Shown here piece after piece: positions 23,487 through 34,930 of a stretch of DNA of 64,000 bases. Source of the stretch: Steromphala cineraria (lineage: Eukaryota > Mollusca > Gastropoda > Trochida > Trochidae); NCBI GenBank assembly GCA_916613615.1, contig OU744721.1, positions 56,554,747-56,618,746 on the forward strand. The letters run 5' to 3'. A model generated the notes under the pieces. The model ran no database searches and had not been told where the DNA came from. It saw only the letters and a list, made by a program, of their open reading frames with translations. How positions within the stretch are numbered: position 1 is the stretch's first letter; each line of letters begins with the position of its first letter. A program made the position numbers and the translations under genes.

Positions 23487-24987
23487 CACTAAACCCCAAA
23501 AGAAACTATCCATTTTTAGAATTCAAATATATTCTTAATTTACTTTAGCTAAATGTTCAATTTAATGGAAACAGGTCGCCAAAACGTAACATTTCAGCTG
23601 TTCATCTCAGAAATTGATTAGGTACGTGATTTTCATGACTTTTGTCTGAGAAAACACGTTTTTCTTTGATCATTGTTTTGCACATTCATTATTGAAAGTG
23701 AGTTAGAAAGCGATCAATTCACATGTGAGCCAGGTCATATAAAACCAATTTTAAAATGCCTAGATTGGCCCAAGAACAGCGCGGCGGGGCCTTGGGTATG
23801 AAGGACATAAGTGCTTCAAATGTTCTTATTGCAAGAACATTCGGCTGTCATCGAAAAACCATCGAAAATTTGATGAAACGTTATAGGGACACGGGATTAA
23901 CATTAGATAGATCGCGTACAGGTAGACCACGTGTGACGTCACGTCGGGAAGACCGATACTTAAGAACTCTCCATCTCCGAAATCGATTCCTGACAGTTGC
24001 AGAATCGGCGTCTACGGCTCTCGTGAGGGTGCTTAGTCAATCAACCGTCAGAAGGAGGTTAAGAGCAGCAGGGATTCGGGCCCGTCGACCTTATTGTGGC
24101 CTAACGTTGACACGTCAACATCGAGATAACAGATTAATCTGGACAAGACGTGTACGAAGGTGGCAGCTTCGTGATTGGCGAAATGTTATGTTCACCGATG
24201 AAAGTAGGTTTTGTTTATATAAGCATGATGGCAGAGCCCGCGTTTATCGCATTCAGGGTGAAAGAAACGCTCCAAATTGTGTTGCAGAGGGGTCCAGGCA
24301 CACGGTGGGGGAAGTGTGATGGTTTGGGGCGGTATCCGAGGAGAAAACAAGTCGCCATTGATCAAGTTCTTCGTCCTGTTGTGTTGCCATTTCTTCAGAA
24401 ACACCCAGGAACTTTGTTTCAACATGATAACGCGCCTGCACATTCAGCAAGAGCAGTGTCAACATTCCTGGACAACAATAACGTCAACGTCTTGCCGTTG
24501 CCGTCACGTTCTCCTGCTCTCTCTCCAATTGAACACATTTGGGACTGCCTAGGGAGGCGAATCAGGAATAGATCAAACCCTCCAGTCAACCTGAGGCAGC
24601 TGGAACAAGCCCTACAGGATGAATGGGGGAACATCCCTAACGACACCGTCAGACGTCTCAGGACATCAATGAGACGTCGAGTGTTTGCCTGCATAACAGT
24701 TGAAGGTGGACATACGAAGTATTGATGACTATGGACTCCATATTCCATAAATTCATTAACATATGATCAGAAACTTCGATTTCTAAAAAATGGAAATTAA
24801 CATTTCACACCAGTGTGTATAAAACGTTTCCTGGATGTACTATAAACGAGTTATTGCAAAACAAATGAAGTTAGATGATGTGCAAATTATTCAGTATTAG
24901 ATAAAATGTTGTTAGGATAGAAAACCGTGTCTTGTTATTTTTCAATGAAAATTTTAATGAGTGGATAATTTCTTTTGGGGTTTAGTG
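23487..24987 (+). mobile_element. Tc1/mariner element, 1,501 bp
   Basis: Bounded by TA on both sides with inverted ends CACTAAACCCCAAAAGAAAC (left) and its inverse (right, one mismatch). It carries one transposase gene. The length and single-gene layout fit Tc1/mariner elements. Confidence 0.9.
23756..24725 (+). pseudogene. Tc1-like DD34E transposase, frameshifted
   Basis: Starts at the ATG at 23756 (MPRLAQEQRG). An N-terminal paired-type helix-turn-helix DNA-binding region (RTFGCHRKTIENLMKRY, then SRTGRPRVT) precedes the catalytic domain. First aspartate in FTDESRF (~residue 147), second in HDNAPAH, then glutamate in SPIEH after 34 residues, so a DD34E triad is present. The frame changes near 24290, so that GGGSVMVWGGI lies in another frame, and again near 24345. 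The encoded cut-and-paste enzyme is therefore inactive in this copy. Confidence 0.9.
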
Positions 24988-25983
24988 TATTGTATTATTT
25001 ACATACATATATGTTGACTAGACCTACTATGCCTGCCTTAATTTTAGCCTTATTATCACAGACGAAACTTCAAACAGTGGAGTAACGGATGTATAAAATC
25101 CCTCTCCAAGGGCGGTAAGTCAGTGATCTCGTGACGTCACTCCAAGAAACCTTCACTGTCCTCTCAGTTGCAGAGCAAGACAGTCGTTTATGTTTTCGCT
25201 CTCAACTCTGTTTTTTTTCTAGCGTTATTCTTCGCTGCTTTTCCTAACCTTACTTATTCAAAAAAGATGTTGTTTCTACACTAACAGGTTTTCTTAGACT
25301 GTCTGTTTATTGTAGGTGTTGAGTGAGTGAGGAACCTTGTTGACATGTGCTAGGCTGTGAGCTATCAAACTTGAAGCTGCACGCGCTGCACGTGCAACTC
25401 GTGTCTCTTGTTTTCTCTCACCTCCGTCGTGTGACTGCTTGGGCCGTACGGCCATCTTCGTACCCTCCGGCAGTTCTTTCGTCGTCTAGTGTCAGGTGGG
25501 TCTTCGGACAGCTCGTCGTCTGCTTCAGTTAACTTTCACCTTCGTTTGACACTAGTCTTTCGTCTTGGGTGTTCCGATACTTGTACCATAGTCGGACCCT
25601 ACGGTAATCGGACCCTCCGATAGTCTTACCCTACAATGTTTGGACCCTCCGATATCGGACCCTTCAACATCGGACCCTCCGCTCTGGAGCTCGTCACTCT
25701 CTGTCAGAGTGAGAGGTGGATGGCTCTGCTGAGGTTTAAAGTCGTCGAACCCGCCACCCCCAAGACCAAGAAGAAAGCTGAGTTTGACAAGTTCAACACA
25801 GAGCTTCTTCTTGCATCCGCTAAGGACATGGTATCTTCTCTCAGTTGGGTCTGGTGGGTTTACCCAGCCGTACCCCACCTGCTGCTGCTTTAGGTCGAGA
25901 CCCAAAGGGGGACAGGGTGTCATGCGTCAAACTCCCATAAGGGTCTCCGGTTAGCTTCGTCTTCACGTCCCTCTCACACCCCA

Positions 25984-26391
25984 ATGCGTCGTGTCAACAG
26001 AGTGTCACCGGCTCATGACTCCTTTTCGGAATCGGATGGCCGTAAGGCCTCCTTTGTGGACGTATCAGACCCTCTGTTCATCAGTATAGTGTCGGATGTG
26101 GACGGTACGGGGTAATTGGATGACCCTCCGGTCATGGACTCATTCGACATGTTAACTGAAGTGACCTCGTTCGCGGAGGTACCACCTAGTCAGGTACGCG
26201 TCTCGGGACCTCGATTGTCGGTAGCCAGGAAGGCTTCCTTTAGTGGTGATAGGGACACATATCCAATGCGACTCGCTATTCCACCTCACAGGCTCCTGCT
26301 TGATCCCTCGGAGGATATGGAGCATGTCATCTCGTCCGCTGCTCCTACGAACCTCGCGCAGATCATGCTATCGGCGTCACGTTTATCTTGA
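25984..26391 (+). pseudogene. acidic gag-like frame with one in-frame stop
   Basis: From the ATG at 25984 the frame is open except for a TAA at 26113-26115 and ends at 26391. The ~135-residue product is acidic and Ser/Pro-rich (SDPLFISIVSDVDG, then DDPPVMDSFDMLTEV), a composition seen in gag-like first proteins of DIRS-type elements. That is only a composition argument. It may also be a chance frame. Confidence 0.3.
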
Positions 26392-26479
26392 GGTATTACG
26401 GTCATTTGTGGGGACAACTACTTGCATCATTCTGGCCTCAACCCCGACCCGAGATCTTTGCTCTGACAGGCCCCGACCA

Positions 26480-26706
26480 ACTCAGATTCTTTTTCAGAAG
26501 GGATCCTCCTTGGGATACTTACTGCATAAAATCCGTATTTTTGCTAATATGACAGGTTGTGACTATTTTTAGAATAAAAAATTCACAGAAACAACGTCAA
26601 AAACGTGTTTTTTATCATTTGACCACCCATAGAGCGCCCCACACCAAGCGGTAGCTATGGCAACAAGGGCAGATAACTCCAACCTCATCACTTATCAATC
26701 TGTCAT
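26480..26706. repeat. inner inverted repeat, left copy
   Basis: Inverse of 29258-29480 over about 220 bp, including CACCAAGCGGTAGCTATGGC and GGTTGTGACTATTTTTAG. The phrase GGATCCTCCTTGGG at its outer end also occurs, in either orientation, near 29140, 29205 and 29447. Confidence 0.85.
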
Positions 26707-27013
26707 CGACCGGTTCCCCACAGATTCAGGTTCCAGGTACCTCGGTGCCGGGGAACCCTGCACTCCCTCCAAACCCGCCCTCTTCCCTGAAACGACCTGG
26801 AGACCTGGAGTCTTGGACGGCTCTGGATCGAAGGATCCGGAGTTGCCTGAGGGGGATTTTGAGGATGAGATGGAGGTTGACGGGGACTCGGAGGCTGATC
26901 CCACGGATCTCCAGGTGCCAGACTTGCTGCGGCCCTGCCCATTAAAGAGATCTGTTCAGCCGCTACCTGGAGCCGTTCATCAAACACCATCAACTCGACA
27001 TGCACTCCAGTGA
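26657..27013 (+). CDS. open frame of unknown function in the composite element
   Basis: 119 codons starting MATRADNSNL. The product is acidic in the middle (EGDFEDEMEVDGDSEAD) and proline-rich toward the end. I do not recognise it. It overlaps the inner inverted repeat at its start, which lowers the case for a real gene. It may be the remains of an element-encoded structural protein. Confidence 0.25.
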   Translation: MATRADNSNLITYQSVIDRFPTDSGSRYLGAGEPCTPSKPALFPETTWRPGVLDGSGSKDPELPEGDFEDEMEVDGDSEADPTDLQVPDLLRPCPLKRSVQPLPGAVHQTPSTRHALQ

Positions 27014-27161
27014 GCGTGCTCGGTTTGGCAGGTCGGTTCTCTCCAGTGGACAGAGTCGTACACCCTCTAGCTGATTGAGCTTTCAAGAGGTTTTAAACGA
27101 TTTTTTAGCATTGCTATTTTTTATTGTCTTTGTCGACTTAGCAGGGTACTAACCAGAAGTA

Positions 27162-28812
27162 CAGCTGCTGAACAAAAGTTTGTTACATTGCTATGCTCAC
27201 GAAGCTAATGAAACTTCAAACACGTATGACAAGTTTATAAATACCTTTATTATAGTAGTGTTTTGTATCAGAGGAAAGAACATTTAAAAAGGAGTATTAC
27301 CACCCTTTGGTTTTTTCAATGCCATTATTCGTTTAGGCATAGATTCGTAGAGACTGCGACAGGTATCTTTTGAGACGGAATACCAATATTTTTGGACCAA
27401 CTTCCAAAGATCCTTGCTTGAAGTAGACATCTCCCTTGCAACTTTCTTCCCAATAATGTCCCAGGGTGTTTCAATGGGACTCATGTCCGGCGGATTTCCT
27501 GGCCATTCCAATAGTGGTATGTTCCTGGCAGCCAAAAACTCACGAGTGCTTTTGGAAAAATGTGCTATGGGCTTTAACTTGCTGAAATATGAACTTCTTT
27601 TTCGGAAACATAATACATTCACCCTGTATCTTCAGGTCATTGATGATCTCAGTCTGATATTTCTGGGAATTGAGGGTACCAGACACCTTCTTAAGAATTC
27701 CGGTGCCATTTTATGACATGAGTCCCCAAACATGGACCTGGGGTGGGTGTTTTACAGTCACTTGGGAACAGTAACTTCTGTATCTTTCGTTTTGGAGACG
27801 TCTTACTTTCATTCTACGCCTATTGCTGAAGCATCTGAAAATAGATTCATCCGAGAAAAGTACTCGATTCCAATTTGGCACCCGGAAATGTGCATGTGCA
27901 GTCTCTTCTGAGTTTTCTCTGTCTTGCATTCAAAAGAGGTTTCCTACAGGGGACGTAACATTTTAATCCAAATTGCTGAAGACGCCTTGAGATTGTCATG
28001 TGACTGATCCGTAAGCCAACACTTTTCCGCAAAATACCCCTTAAAATATTGAGAGTTGAGAACCTGTTTCTCATACACTGTTTACGGATCAATCTGTCAT
28101 CTCTGTCAGTTGTGCATCTTGGTCTGCCAGACCTTTTAGCATCAATTACCTTCCCTGTGGAATCAAACTTCTTCATCAACTTTATCATTCCATGAATTGT
28201 GACATCACAATTGTATTTTGGCCATGACTTTCGGAACTTATTTCCATTTCAGCCCAGTGTTCCTGAGAGTGACAATTCGGATTCTTTCACTAAACGTTAA
28301 ATTTCTTTTCTTTGCCATAACTACTGTGTCAGTAATTGATGTAACCAGTAGTCTGAATAACTCTGTTAATGAAAACATAGGATAAATGTATTGGCCAAAG
28401 ACGTTTTTCAAGGAATAGGATATGCAATTATTAAAACCTTCAATGTTTTTTGAAAGCAGAGGACCTTTAAAAGGAGTCTTAAAAACCAATAAAAGGCGTT
28501 AAATGTGTTGACGAAATATGTAAAATATATATTCAGAAAAATAACAAAGTTACTAGCCAAAAAAATTTACTTACCGAGATGGAACGTCAAGACCTCCTGT
28601 TTTCATCTCTCCTACTTGAGCAGTGAAATCAATGACATCAAAATAAAATAAGATTCTGCATATTATCAACATGTTTGACACTTCATTTGCATATTTCATG
28701 TTTAGGCTATGTTATTTTTACAAGCAAAGAGAAATATTATCACTTTTTTGGGACAAAAATGACCAAAACCTTACGATAGTTCTGCATGTAACAAACTTTT
28801 GTTCAGCAGCTG
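27162..28812 (-). mobile_element. Tc1/mariner element, 1,651 bp, nested in the composite
   Basis: TA on both sides. The ends CAGCTGCTGAACAAAAGTTT (left) and its inverse (right) match perfectly over at least 26 bp. It interrupts the 25013-30081 composite and so is younger than it. Confidence 0.9.
27284..28315 (-). pseudogene. Tc1-like transposase, broken
   Basis: Minus-strand pieces begin MAKKRNLTFSERIRIV near 28315, then an HTH region with SGRPRCT near 28130, a first catalytic block FSDES near 27850, and NPPDMSPIE near 27495 carrying the glutamate. The second aspartate block, expected near 27570, is not readable: the sequence there reads KLKPIAHFSKS. At least two frame changes and a stop occur (near 28190 and 27900). 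Inactive copy. Confidence 0.85.
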
Positions 28813-28927
28813 TACTAACCACTAACTTGTTTTCAAAGCGAGCCCTAGCAGAGACCTCCCGGAGGGGCGGACTCTTCTGCTTTGGGGTTATTGTAAGTTT
28901 TCCCCCTGTTCCACATTCTTCGGAAAA

Positions 28928-28944
28928 AAAAGGGGGGGGGGGGG
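28928..28944. repeat. poly-A/poly-G tract
   Basis: A run of A followed by about 14 G within the composite element. It is length-variable by nature and a likely site of sequencing or assembly error. Confidence 0.7.
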
Positions 28945-29257
28945 TATTGGCTCATAATGTCACGGCCTATTTGAGGCCATAGTGGTAGTCCCCTAGGGTG
29001 GTCGGCAGACGTGCTATCACCGCGGGAGCAAGTCAAGTGACCAGGTGGGTTTTCACTCCTTATTTCTTACTTCGTTGTTTAAGACAGAATAACCACTGCC
29101 AAGGATGCAATCTTTGGGAGTCTGCCTTATGCAGTAAGTACCCCAAGGAGGATCCCTTCTGAAAAAGAATCGAACAAACCTGCAGAGGTTTCAGATTCTT
29201 TGAAGAGGATCCTCCTTGGGGTACGGCCACCCGCCTCCCCTTATTCTGTCTGGCTTG

Positions 29258-29480
29258 CTAGATTGATAAGTGATGAGGTTGGAGTTATCTACCCTTGTTG
29301 CCATAGCTACCGCTTGGTGTGGGGCGCTCTATGGGTGGTCAAATGATAACAAAACACGTTTGTGACGTTGTTTTTGTGAATTTGTTATTCTAAAAATAGT
29401 CACAACCTGTCATATTAGCAAACATACGGATTTTATGCAGTAAGTACCCCAAGGAGGATCCTCTTCAAAGAATCTGAAAC
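29258..29480. repeat. inner inverted repeat, right copy
   Basis: Inverse of 26480-26706. A further short inverted pair around CCCCAAGGAGGATCC (29140 and 29205) lies just outside it. Confidence 0.85.
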
Positions 29481-30081
29481 CTCTGCAGGTTTGTTCGAAT
29501 TTCTTTTTTGGGGTCATATCCCCGAGATGCTAAGAGTGCGACAGGAGACAAGAAGACCTCACGAATCAGCTCGCGGGGAGTCAGAGGCAGACTATGCCCA
29601 AACCTCAGGCGACTAACTACCGTATACCACTGTAACATCGCGGTCTCGGTCTGTTTTTGGTGTTCTTCGGAAGTCGTCGCCAATAATTACCTACGAGATC
29701 TCTCCACAGCAGATCTCGAATTCATCCCTAGGTTTGGTCCTCAGGTTTTCGCTCAGGCGAAGGTGGTTCCCCGTCCAGACTGAGAAGGGGACATTCCTCT
29801 TAGTAGGAGGGTCTTGTGTGTCTTCGATGCTCCTTGTAATAAACTGTTGTTCTCTTTTTACACTTTTTTAACCTCTCTTTTAACCCCCGTGTCTGTCTTG
29901 CCTTTTAGGGGTCTGTTCGGAGAGTGAAGGTTTCTGGGAGTGAGGTCACGAGACCACTAACTTACGCCCTTGGAGGGGGATTTTACGAATCCCTTACTCC
30001 ACTGTTTGAAGTTTCGTCTGTGATAATAAGGTTTAAATTTAGCATGCCTAGAGGAGGCAGGCATAGTAGTTCTAGTCAACA

Positions 30082-30805
30082 GGTAAGTATACATAATTAC
30101 GTTTAATCAAAAACGTACTATCATAAATAATATGGAACTACCTTTCATTTATTAAGATTTAGCATGCCACAATTGAGCATTATATTGAGTTGACCTCAGA
30201 ATTCAATCCGTGAACGAAAAACACAACAAAGTCGCTTGTGTCAAGTTTTACCTTGCAACAAACTACAATCAAACAATTTTCCCATCATTGAGAAATGCTA
30301 TAGAACGTCTAGCATTTAAATAAAAATATTGCTTTAGAGTTTTTAATAGTTTGGTTGTTATATTTTACCGTTCAAGAATATGGTTTATTAACTCAAATCT
30401 GATTAAGGACTTTATACAATATGCCAAAAGACTTTATTCACCACCGCGTTTAGTTATAAAGACATTCAAAATTCAAAATTTAAAGTGGGATATGTTAAAA
30501 AATGACCAGATGATTCTAAAAGTGAGCGGAGAGTTTGATAGTGGAAAGTGCTTAAACGTTATATATATTGCCTATTTGTGTCTTTTTACCAAAGTCTTTT
30601 AAAGTGTATCACATCCTTATAAAAGAACATTGACATTTTCATAATCATTTAAGAAACTCTAGCACAAATGCATCATAGCAGTGTTTTCTTCATCGTAATC
30701 ATAACTGTACAAGCATAACTGAACGTTTACATTTTTTAATTACCGTCATATCTGTATTGTTGTATTCGATGTGTCTAATTATTTCTTGTTTTATCTTCTA
30801 AACAG
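30082..30805. other. spacer upstream of the TRPM-like gene
   Basis: AT-rich and without a convincing gene. An open frame at 30351-30602 has no recognisable content. It may contain 5' UTR or intron sequence of the TRPM-like gene, because the first coding exon at 30806 is preceded by a splice acceptor. Confidence 0.5.
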
Positions 30806-30871
30806 AACCATGTCAGAAGATCAGTGGATATCGAACACTATTCAACAAAGAAGATGTGAGGTTTTCAGCCC
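30806..30871 (+). CDS. TRPM-like channel, first coding exon
   Basis: Acceptor TTCTAAACAG, then AACC and the start ATG at 30810, then 20 codons (MSEDQWISN…) and donor GTAAGT. The W-I-x(6)-R-x-C-x-x-F pattern is the conserved start of TRPM proteins. It ends in phase 2, and the exon at 35991 starts with the one base needed. TRPM channels are tetrameric plasma-membrane cation channels with a large cytosolic N-terminal region; only that region is in this window. A non-coding upstream exon is implied by the acceptor. Confidence 0.7.
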
Positions 30872-32313
30872 GTAAGTGTCTTACATTACACTATGAACTG
30901 ACTATATTTGGTATTTTAACACCATCAATTCCAAAATATGTATCCTTTTAAAAGTCACATAGATGTATATACACGTATATATAGATTAAATAGAACACGT
31001 ATATTAAATAGAACACGTTATATGTATAACCGTTGGGAATTCAACGATGTGATATCCATATGAGATATCCTTATGATAAAACACCTTATATTTTTAAATC
31101 ATTAGCAGATTCGCTTTCTCCCAGTTTTAGACATACACTGATGTTATCAATCAAAACCGAGCACCTTTTGGTAGAATAATCTCTGTGAAAATAGTGTCAT
31201 TCAGCAATGATCGTGGAGTTTTTAGCTCATCAGGTCTGAAAGGCGTCCGGCGTCCGGCGTCCAGAACCCGCCATCCGTCCATCCTTAAACTTTTCACATT
31301 TTCGACTTCTTCTCCAGAACCAATGACTCTAGAGAGCTGGAATTTGATGTGTAGACTCCTTGACCAATGGGGATTCTAAATTGTAGGTTTCAGGATCCCA
31401 TTATCCAAAATGGGGTCACAGGGGTCAAAACCTTAAAAGCCTATTTTCATCTTCTTCTCCGGTTCCAAAAGATCTAGAGAGCTGAAAAGTTGTGTGAAGA
31501 CTCCTTGGCCAATGGGGATTCTAAATTGTAGATGTCGTGACCCCATGACCCAATATGGGGTCACAGGGGTCAAAACCTTACAAACCTTTTTTCATCTTCT
31601 ATTCCAGTTCCAAAAGGTCTAGAGAGCTGAAAAGTTGTGTGTAGACTCCTTGGCCATTGAGGATTCTAAATTATAGATTTTGTGACCCCATTACCCCAAA
31701 TGGAGTCACAGGGGTGAAAACCTTAACGACCTATTTCATCTTCTTCTCCAGTTCCAAAAGGTCTAGAGAACTGAAAAGTTGTGTGTAGACCCCTTGGCCA
31801 ATGGGGATTCTAAATTGAAGATTTCGTTACCCCATGACCCCGAATGGGGTCACAGGGGTCAAAACCTTAAAAACCTATTTTCATCTTGTTCTCCAGTTCC
31901 AAAAGGTCTAGAGAGCTGAAAAGTTGTGTAGACTCCTTGGCCAATGAGGATTCTAAATTGTAGATTTTGTGACCCAATGCATGACCAAAAATGGGGTCCC
32001 AGGGGTCACAACCTTGAAAACCTATTTTCATCTTCTTCTCCAGTTCAAAAAGGTCTAGAGAGCTGAACAGTTGTGTGTAGACACTTTGGCCAATGAGGAT
32101 TCTAAATTGTAGATTTGGTTACCCCATGACCCCAAATGGGGTCACAGGGGTCAAAACCTTAACGACCTATTTCATCTTCTTCTCCAGTTCCAAAAGGTCT
32201 AGAGAACTGAAAAGTTGTGTGTAGACCCCTTGGCCAATGGGGATTCTAAATTGAAGATTTCGTTACCCCATGATCCCGAATGGGGTCACAGGGGTCAAAA
32301 CCTTAAAAACCTA

Positions 32314-33954
32314 CACTCATGGCAAAAATTGTTGTCACCCCCTAATATTTAATTAAATTGGAGTTTATATCACATTGTATGCATGGCAATGTTGGTTTTC
32401 CATGGAAATGTCATTACAGGCATGAAGTTACATTAACTCACACTTTACAATGAACAGTGTCAGCGGTTTCATGTAGACCACGTGCATTTCATTGAAATGA
32501 TGGAAATTTGTCTCCTTAGGTTTGTCATTTCCATCGATTACTATAGACCTCTTTCATAAGATACAGCTTCACGACTATAGTTTCTGAAAAGCATAGACCA
32601 TGCCTGGTCCCACTCCACCAGGAATCAGACATGAAATCATTGGCATGAGTCGTGGTGGCGCTTCGAATCGTGTCATTGCTGCAGCATGTAACGTCAGTGT
32701 TAGAACTGTTCAAAGGATTAAAAGACTGCACGCCATACAGGGAAATGTTGTTCCGAATAAGTCTTCAGGCCGTCCCAAGAAAACTACGGTTCGTCAGGAT
32801 AGAATTCTTCTTCGTTTGACCCGACGTCATAGACGTCTTTCGTCTTTGACTCTTGCACAGAGATGGGGGGCTCATATTAATACGCCCATTTGCCGGAGAA
32901 CTGTAGTGAACAGGTTGCTCCAGCATGGATATAAGGCAAGAAGACCTGCCATCAAACCATTCTGGACACTGGCCAACCGCAGGGCACGGCTTGCTTGGGC
33001 GCAGCAGCACCGCAGAATCCAACTTGGACATTGGCGTCACGTCATATTTACTGACGAGTCTCGTTTCCTACTGCATAAGGTGGACAGGAGAATGAGAGTG
33101 CGACGTTTACGTGGGGAAAGGCTCAATGACGACTGTCTGCAGCATCAGGTTGCCCACGGTGGCGGTTCTGTACACGTATGGGCAGGAATACACCATAACG
33201 GTAAAACGGATCTTGTCGTCCTTCAAGGAAACGTCAACCAGAGGTCGTACAGACGTCTTCTTGAAACCGTTTGCCTCCCACATGCAAGAAGAGTGTATGG
33301 CAACAACTTCCTGTTGCAGGACGATAATGCACCAGCCCATCGTGCACGTACAGTGAACGCTTTCATTCAGGCACAAGGAGTAACAAGATTGCCCTGGCCT
33401 TCAAAAAGTCCGGATATGAATCCGATAGAACATGCTTGGGATCAGCTTGACCGTGCACTTAGAAGACTGGACCCTGCTCCTGCAAATTTACAGCAATTGC
33501 GGGCTGCTCTTGTGAATGAATGGAACAATTTGGCTGTTGCAAACATCAACACACTGATAGACAGTATGCCTGCCCGAATTATCGCCCTTGAAAATTCCAG
33601 AGGCGGTGCTACCCGATATTAGGCTTGTAAATATACTCTTACATGACTGCAGAATGAAATAAAACCGACAATTGAACTTGAAAATGTAATTTGTTTTATT
33701 GATACCCATCCAATTGATACTATATGGATACTGTAAAAAATTGCCCTTTTTCACAGGGACCATACATATCCTAGTAGAATTTCTTAAATTGGCCAGCACA
33801 AGACCAAAATACAAGCTGGTATGTTTTACGAATGTTTTTCCCAATCACACAAATCATTCTGACAGTTATTGCATGTTTGATTATTTGTCAACACTCAGTT
33901 AAACTTGACGTAGCGTTCTCAGTCTGGGGGTGACAACCATTTTTGCCATGAGTG
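32314..33954 (+). mobile_element. intact Tc1/mariner element, 1,641 bp
   Basis: Flanked by TA. The inverted ends are CACTCATGGCAAAAATTGTT at the left and the inverse at the right (one mismatch), continuing to GTCACCCCC. One intact transposase frame lies centrally. Intact coding plus nearly perfect ends mark it as the youngest and potentially most recently mobile element in the window. It interrupts the minisatellite array in TRPM-like intron 1. Confidence 0.95.
32600..33622 (+). CDS. Tc1-like DD34E transposase, intact
   Basis: 340 residues, the usual Tc1 length. Residues ~1-110 hold the bipartite DNA-binding domain (SNRVIAAACNVSVRTVQRIK as an HTH, then the GRP-type hook SSGRPKKTT). Catalytic triad: D in FTDESRF (~151), D in LQDDNAPAH (~243), E in MNPIEH 34 residues later. 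GGGSVHVWAGI is the Gly-rich block between. The enzyme cuts the element at its TIRs and joins it at TA. The start at 32600 is the first ATG of the frame. No stop or frameshift is seen. Confidence 0.95.
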   Translation: MPGPTPPGIRHEIIGMSRGGASNRVIAAACNVSVRTVQRIKRLHAIQGNVVPNKSSGRPKKTTVRQDRILLRLTRRHRRLSSLTLAQRWGAHINTPICRRTVVNRLLQHGYKARRPAIKPFWTLANRRARLAWAQQHRRIQLGHWRHVIFTDESRFLLHKVDRRMRVRRLRGERLNDDCLQHQVAHGGGSVHVWAGIHHNGKTDLVVLQGNVNQRSYRRLLETVCLPHARRVYGNNFLLQDDNAPAHRARTVNAFIQAQGVTRLPWPSKSPDMNPIEHAWDQLDRALRRLDPAPANLQQLRAALVNEWNNLAVANINTLIDSMPARIIALENSRGGATRY

Positions 33955-34687
33955 TACTTTCATCTTGTTCTCCAGTTCCAAAAGGTCTAGAGAGCTGAAA
34001 AGTTGTGTAGACTCCTTGGCCAATGAGGATTCTAAATTGTAGATTTTGTGACCCAATGCATGACCAAAAATGGGGTCCCAGGGGTCACAACCTTGAAAAC
34101 CTATTTTCATCTTCTTCTCCAGTTCAAAAAGGTCTAGAGAGCTGAACAGTTGTGTGTAGACACTTTGGCCAATGAGGATTCTAAATTGTAGATTTGGTTA
34201 CCCCATGACCCCACAGGGGTCAAAACCTTTTTCCATCAAAAGTCTGATGAGCTACAGAGCCCATTGCTCTATTTTATAAGATTAGTTGGTTTAACGCTCC
34301 TACGAGTCCTTCGAACGTCACACAAAATTTACGTGAGATCATGCACATTCATATGAGATTCGTATGATAATATATTAAATCTTTGACAATGTATTTAAAC
34401 CATTCAGTTAGAGATCATGTGTTGTTCAAAAATGCTTTTGGCGCTGTCGGTAAATTACTTAATCTTTTATTCGTCTGGGCGAACAATTTATCTATGTTTT
34501 TAAATAAAATATGATTATTGTTTATTTTGAGGGACTTGTTTATAGATCACTTGGCTAATTAATAATAATAATAATAAGGGTACTTTAACCCCGCAGAATC
34601 CACATGCAAGGCACATGCTCAATGCGGCAGAAATATATATATATATATACACTTTATACAAAGGATGAGCAAAATGGAGTCATTTGC

Positions 34688-34930
34688 TTAAGAATAGTGT
34701 TTAAAGAGGTAGGTTTTGAGATGGGTTTTAAACGTATCCAATGAGGGGGCAGTCTTTATGTCTAGCGGGAGAGAGTTCCAGAGTACGGCAGAATTGTAGG
34801 CAAAGGAGCGGGCACCGAAAGACTTTAGTTTGTATCTTGGAACCTGGAGAAGGTGTAGACTGTTTGAACGTAGGGAACGAATCTGTTGGTATGGTGACAC
34901 TAGGTTCTGTAGGTAATTGAAAAGAATAAA
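34688..34930 (-). pseudogene. 5'-truncated LINE, reverse-transcriptase C-terminus
   Basis: A ~70-residue minus-strand frame with the pattern RSFAYNSAVLWNSLPLDIKT followed by SLDTFKTHLKTYLF, the conserved extreme C-terminus of CR1/L2/jockey-type LINE ORF2 proteins. Nothing else of the ORF remains. Short (TAA)n at about 34563 and (AT)n at 34634 lie on its 3' side, the usual tail of such LINEs. Confidence 0.75.

Larger units (their letters stand above)
25013..30081. mobile_element. 5.1-kb composite element with nested inverted repeats
   Basis: Outer inverted repeats of about 175 bp lie at 25013-25187 and 29893-30081 and share TTATTATCACAGACGAAAC and CAAACAGTGGAGTAA. A second pair of about 220 bp lies inside (26480-26706 and 29258-29480). 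Between these are GC-richer coding-like stretches with short open frames, and a later Tc1 insertion at 27162-28812. Nested inverted repeats recall DIRS-type retroelements, but no reverse transcriptase or tyrosine recombinase is visible. It is equally compatible with a large non-autonomous DNA transposon. Base composition is clearly higher in G+C than the flanks. Confidence 0.6.
31223..34254. mobile_element. TIR element carrying a minisatellite, in TRPM-like intron 1
   Basis: Ends TAGCTCATCAG and CTGATGAGCTA are inverted repeats. The interior is a minisatellite of ~146-bp units (CTTCTCCAGTTCCAAAAGG recurs, with GGGGTCACAGGGGTC in each), with starts near 31307, 31451, 31598, 31741, 31886, 32036 and 32178 and continuing 33957-34235. 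A Tc1-like element is inserted at 32314-33954. No gene of its own. Confidence 0.7.

Noticed and set aside
25552..25923. Minus-strand Gly/Asp-rich frame in the composite element
   Set aside because: Reads repeats of GGACCCTCCGAT in antisense; composition artefact.
30351..30602. 83-codon frame upstream of the TRPM-like gene
   Set aside because: No motif, no splice support, AT-rich chance frame.
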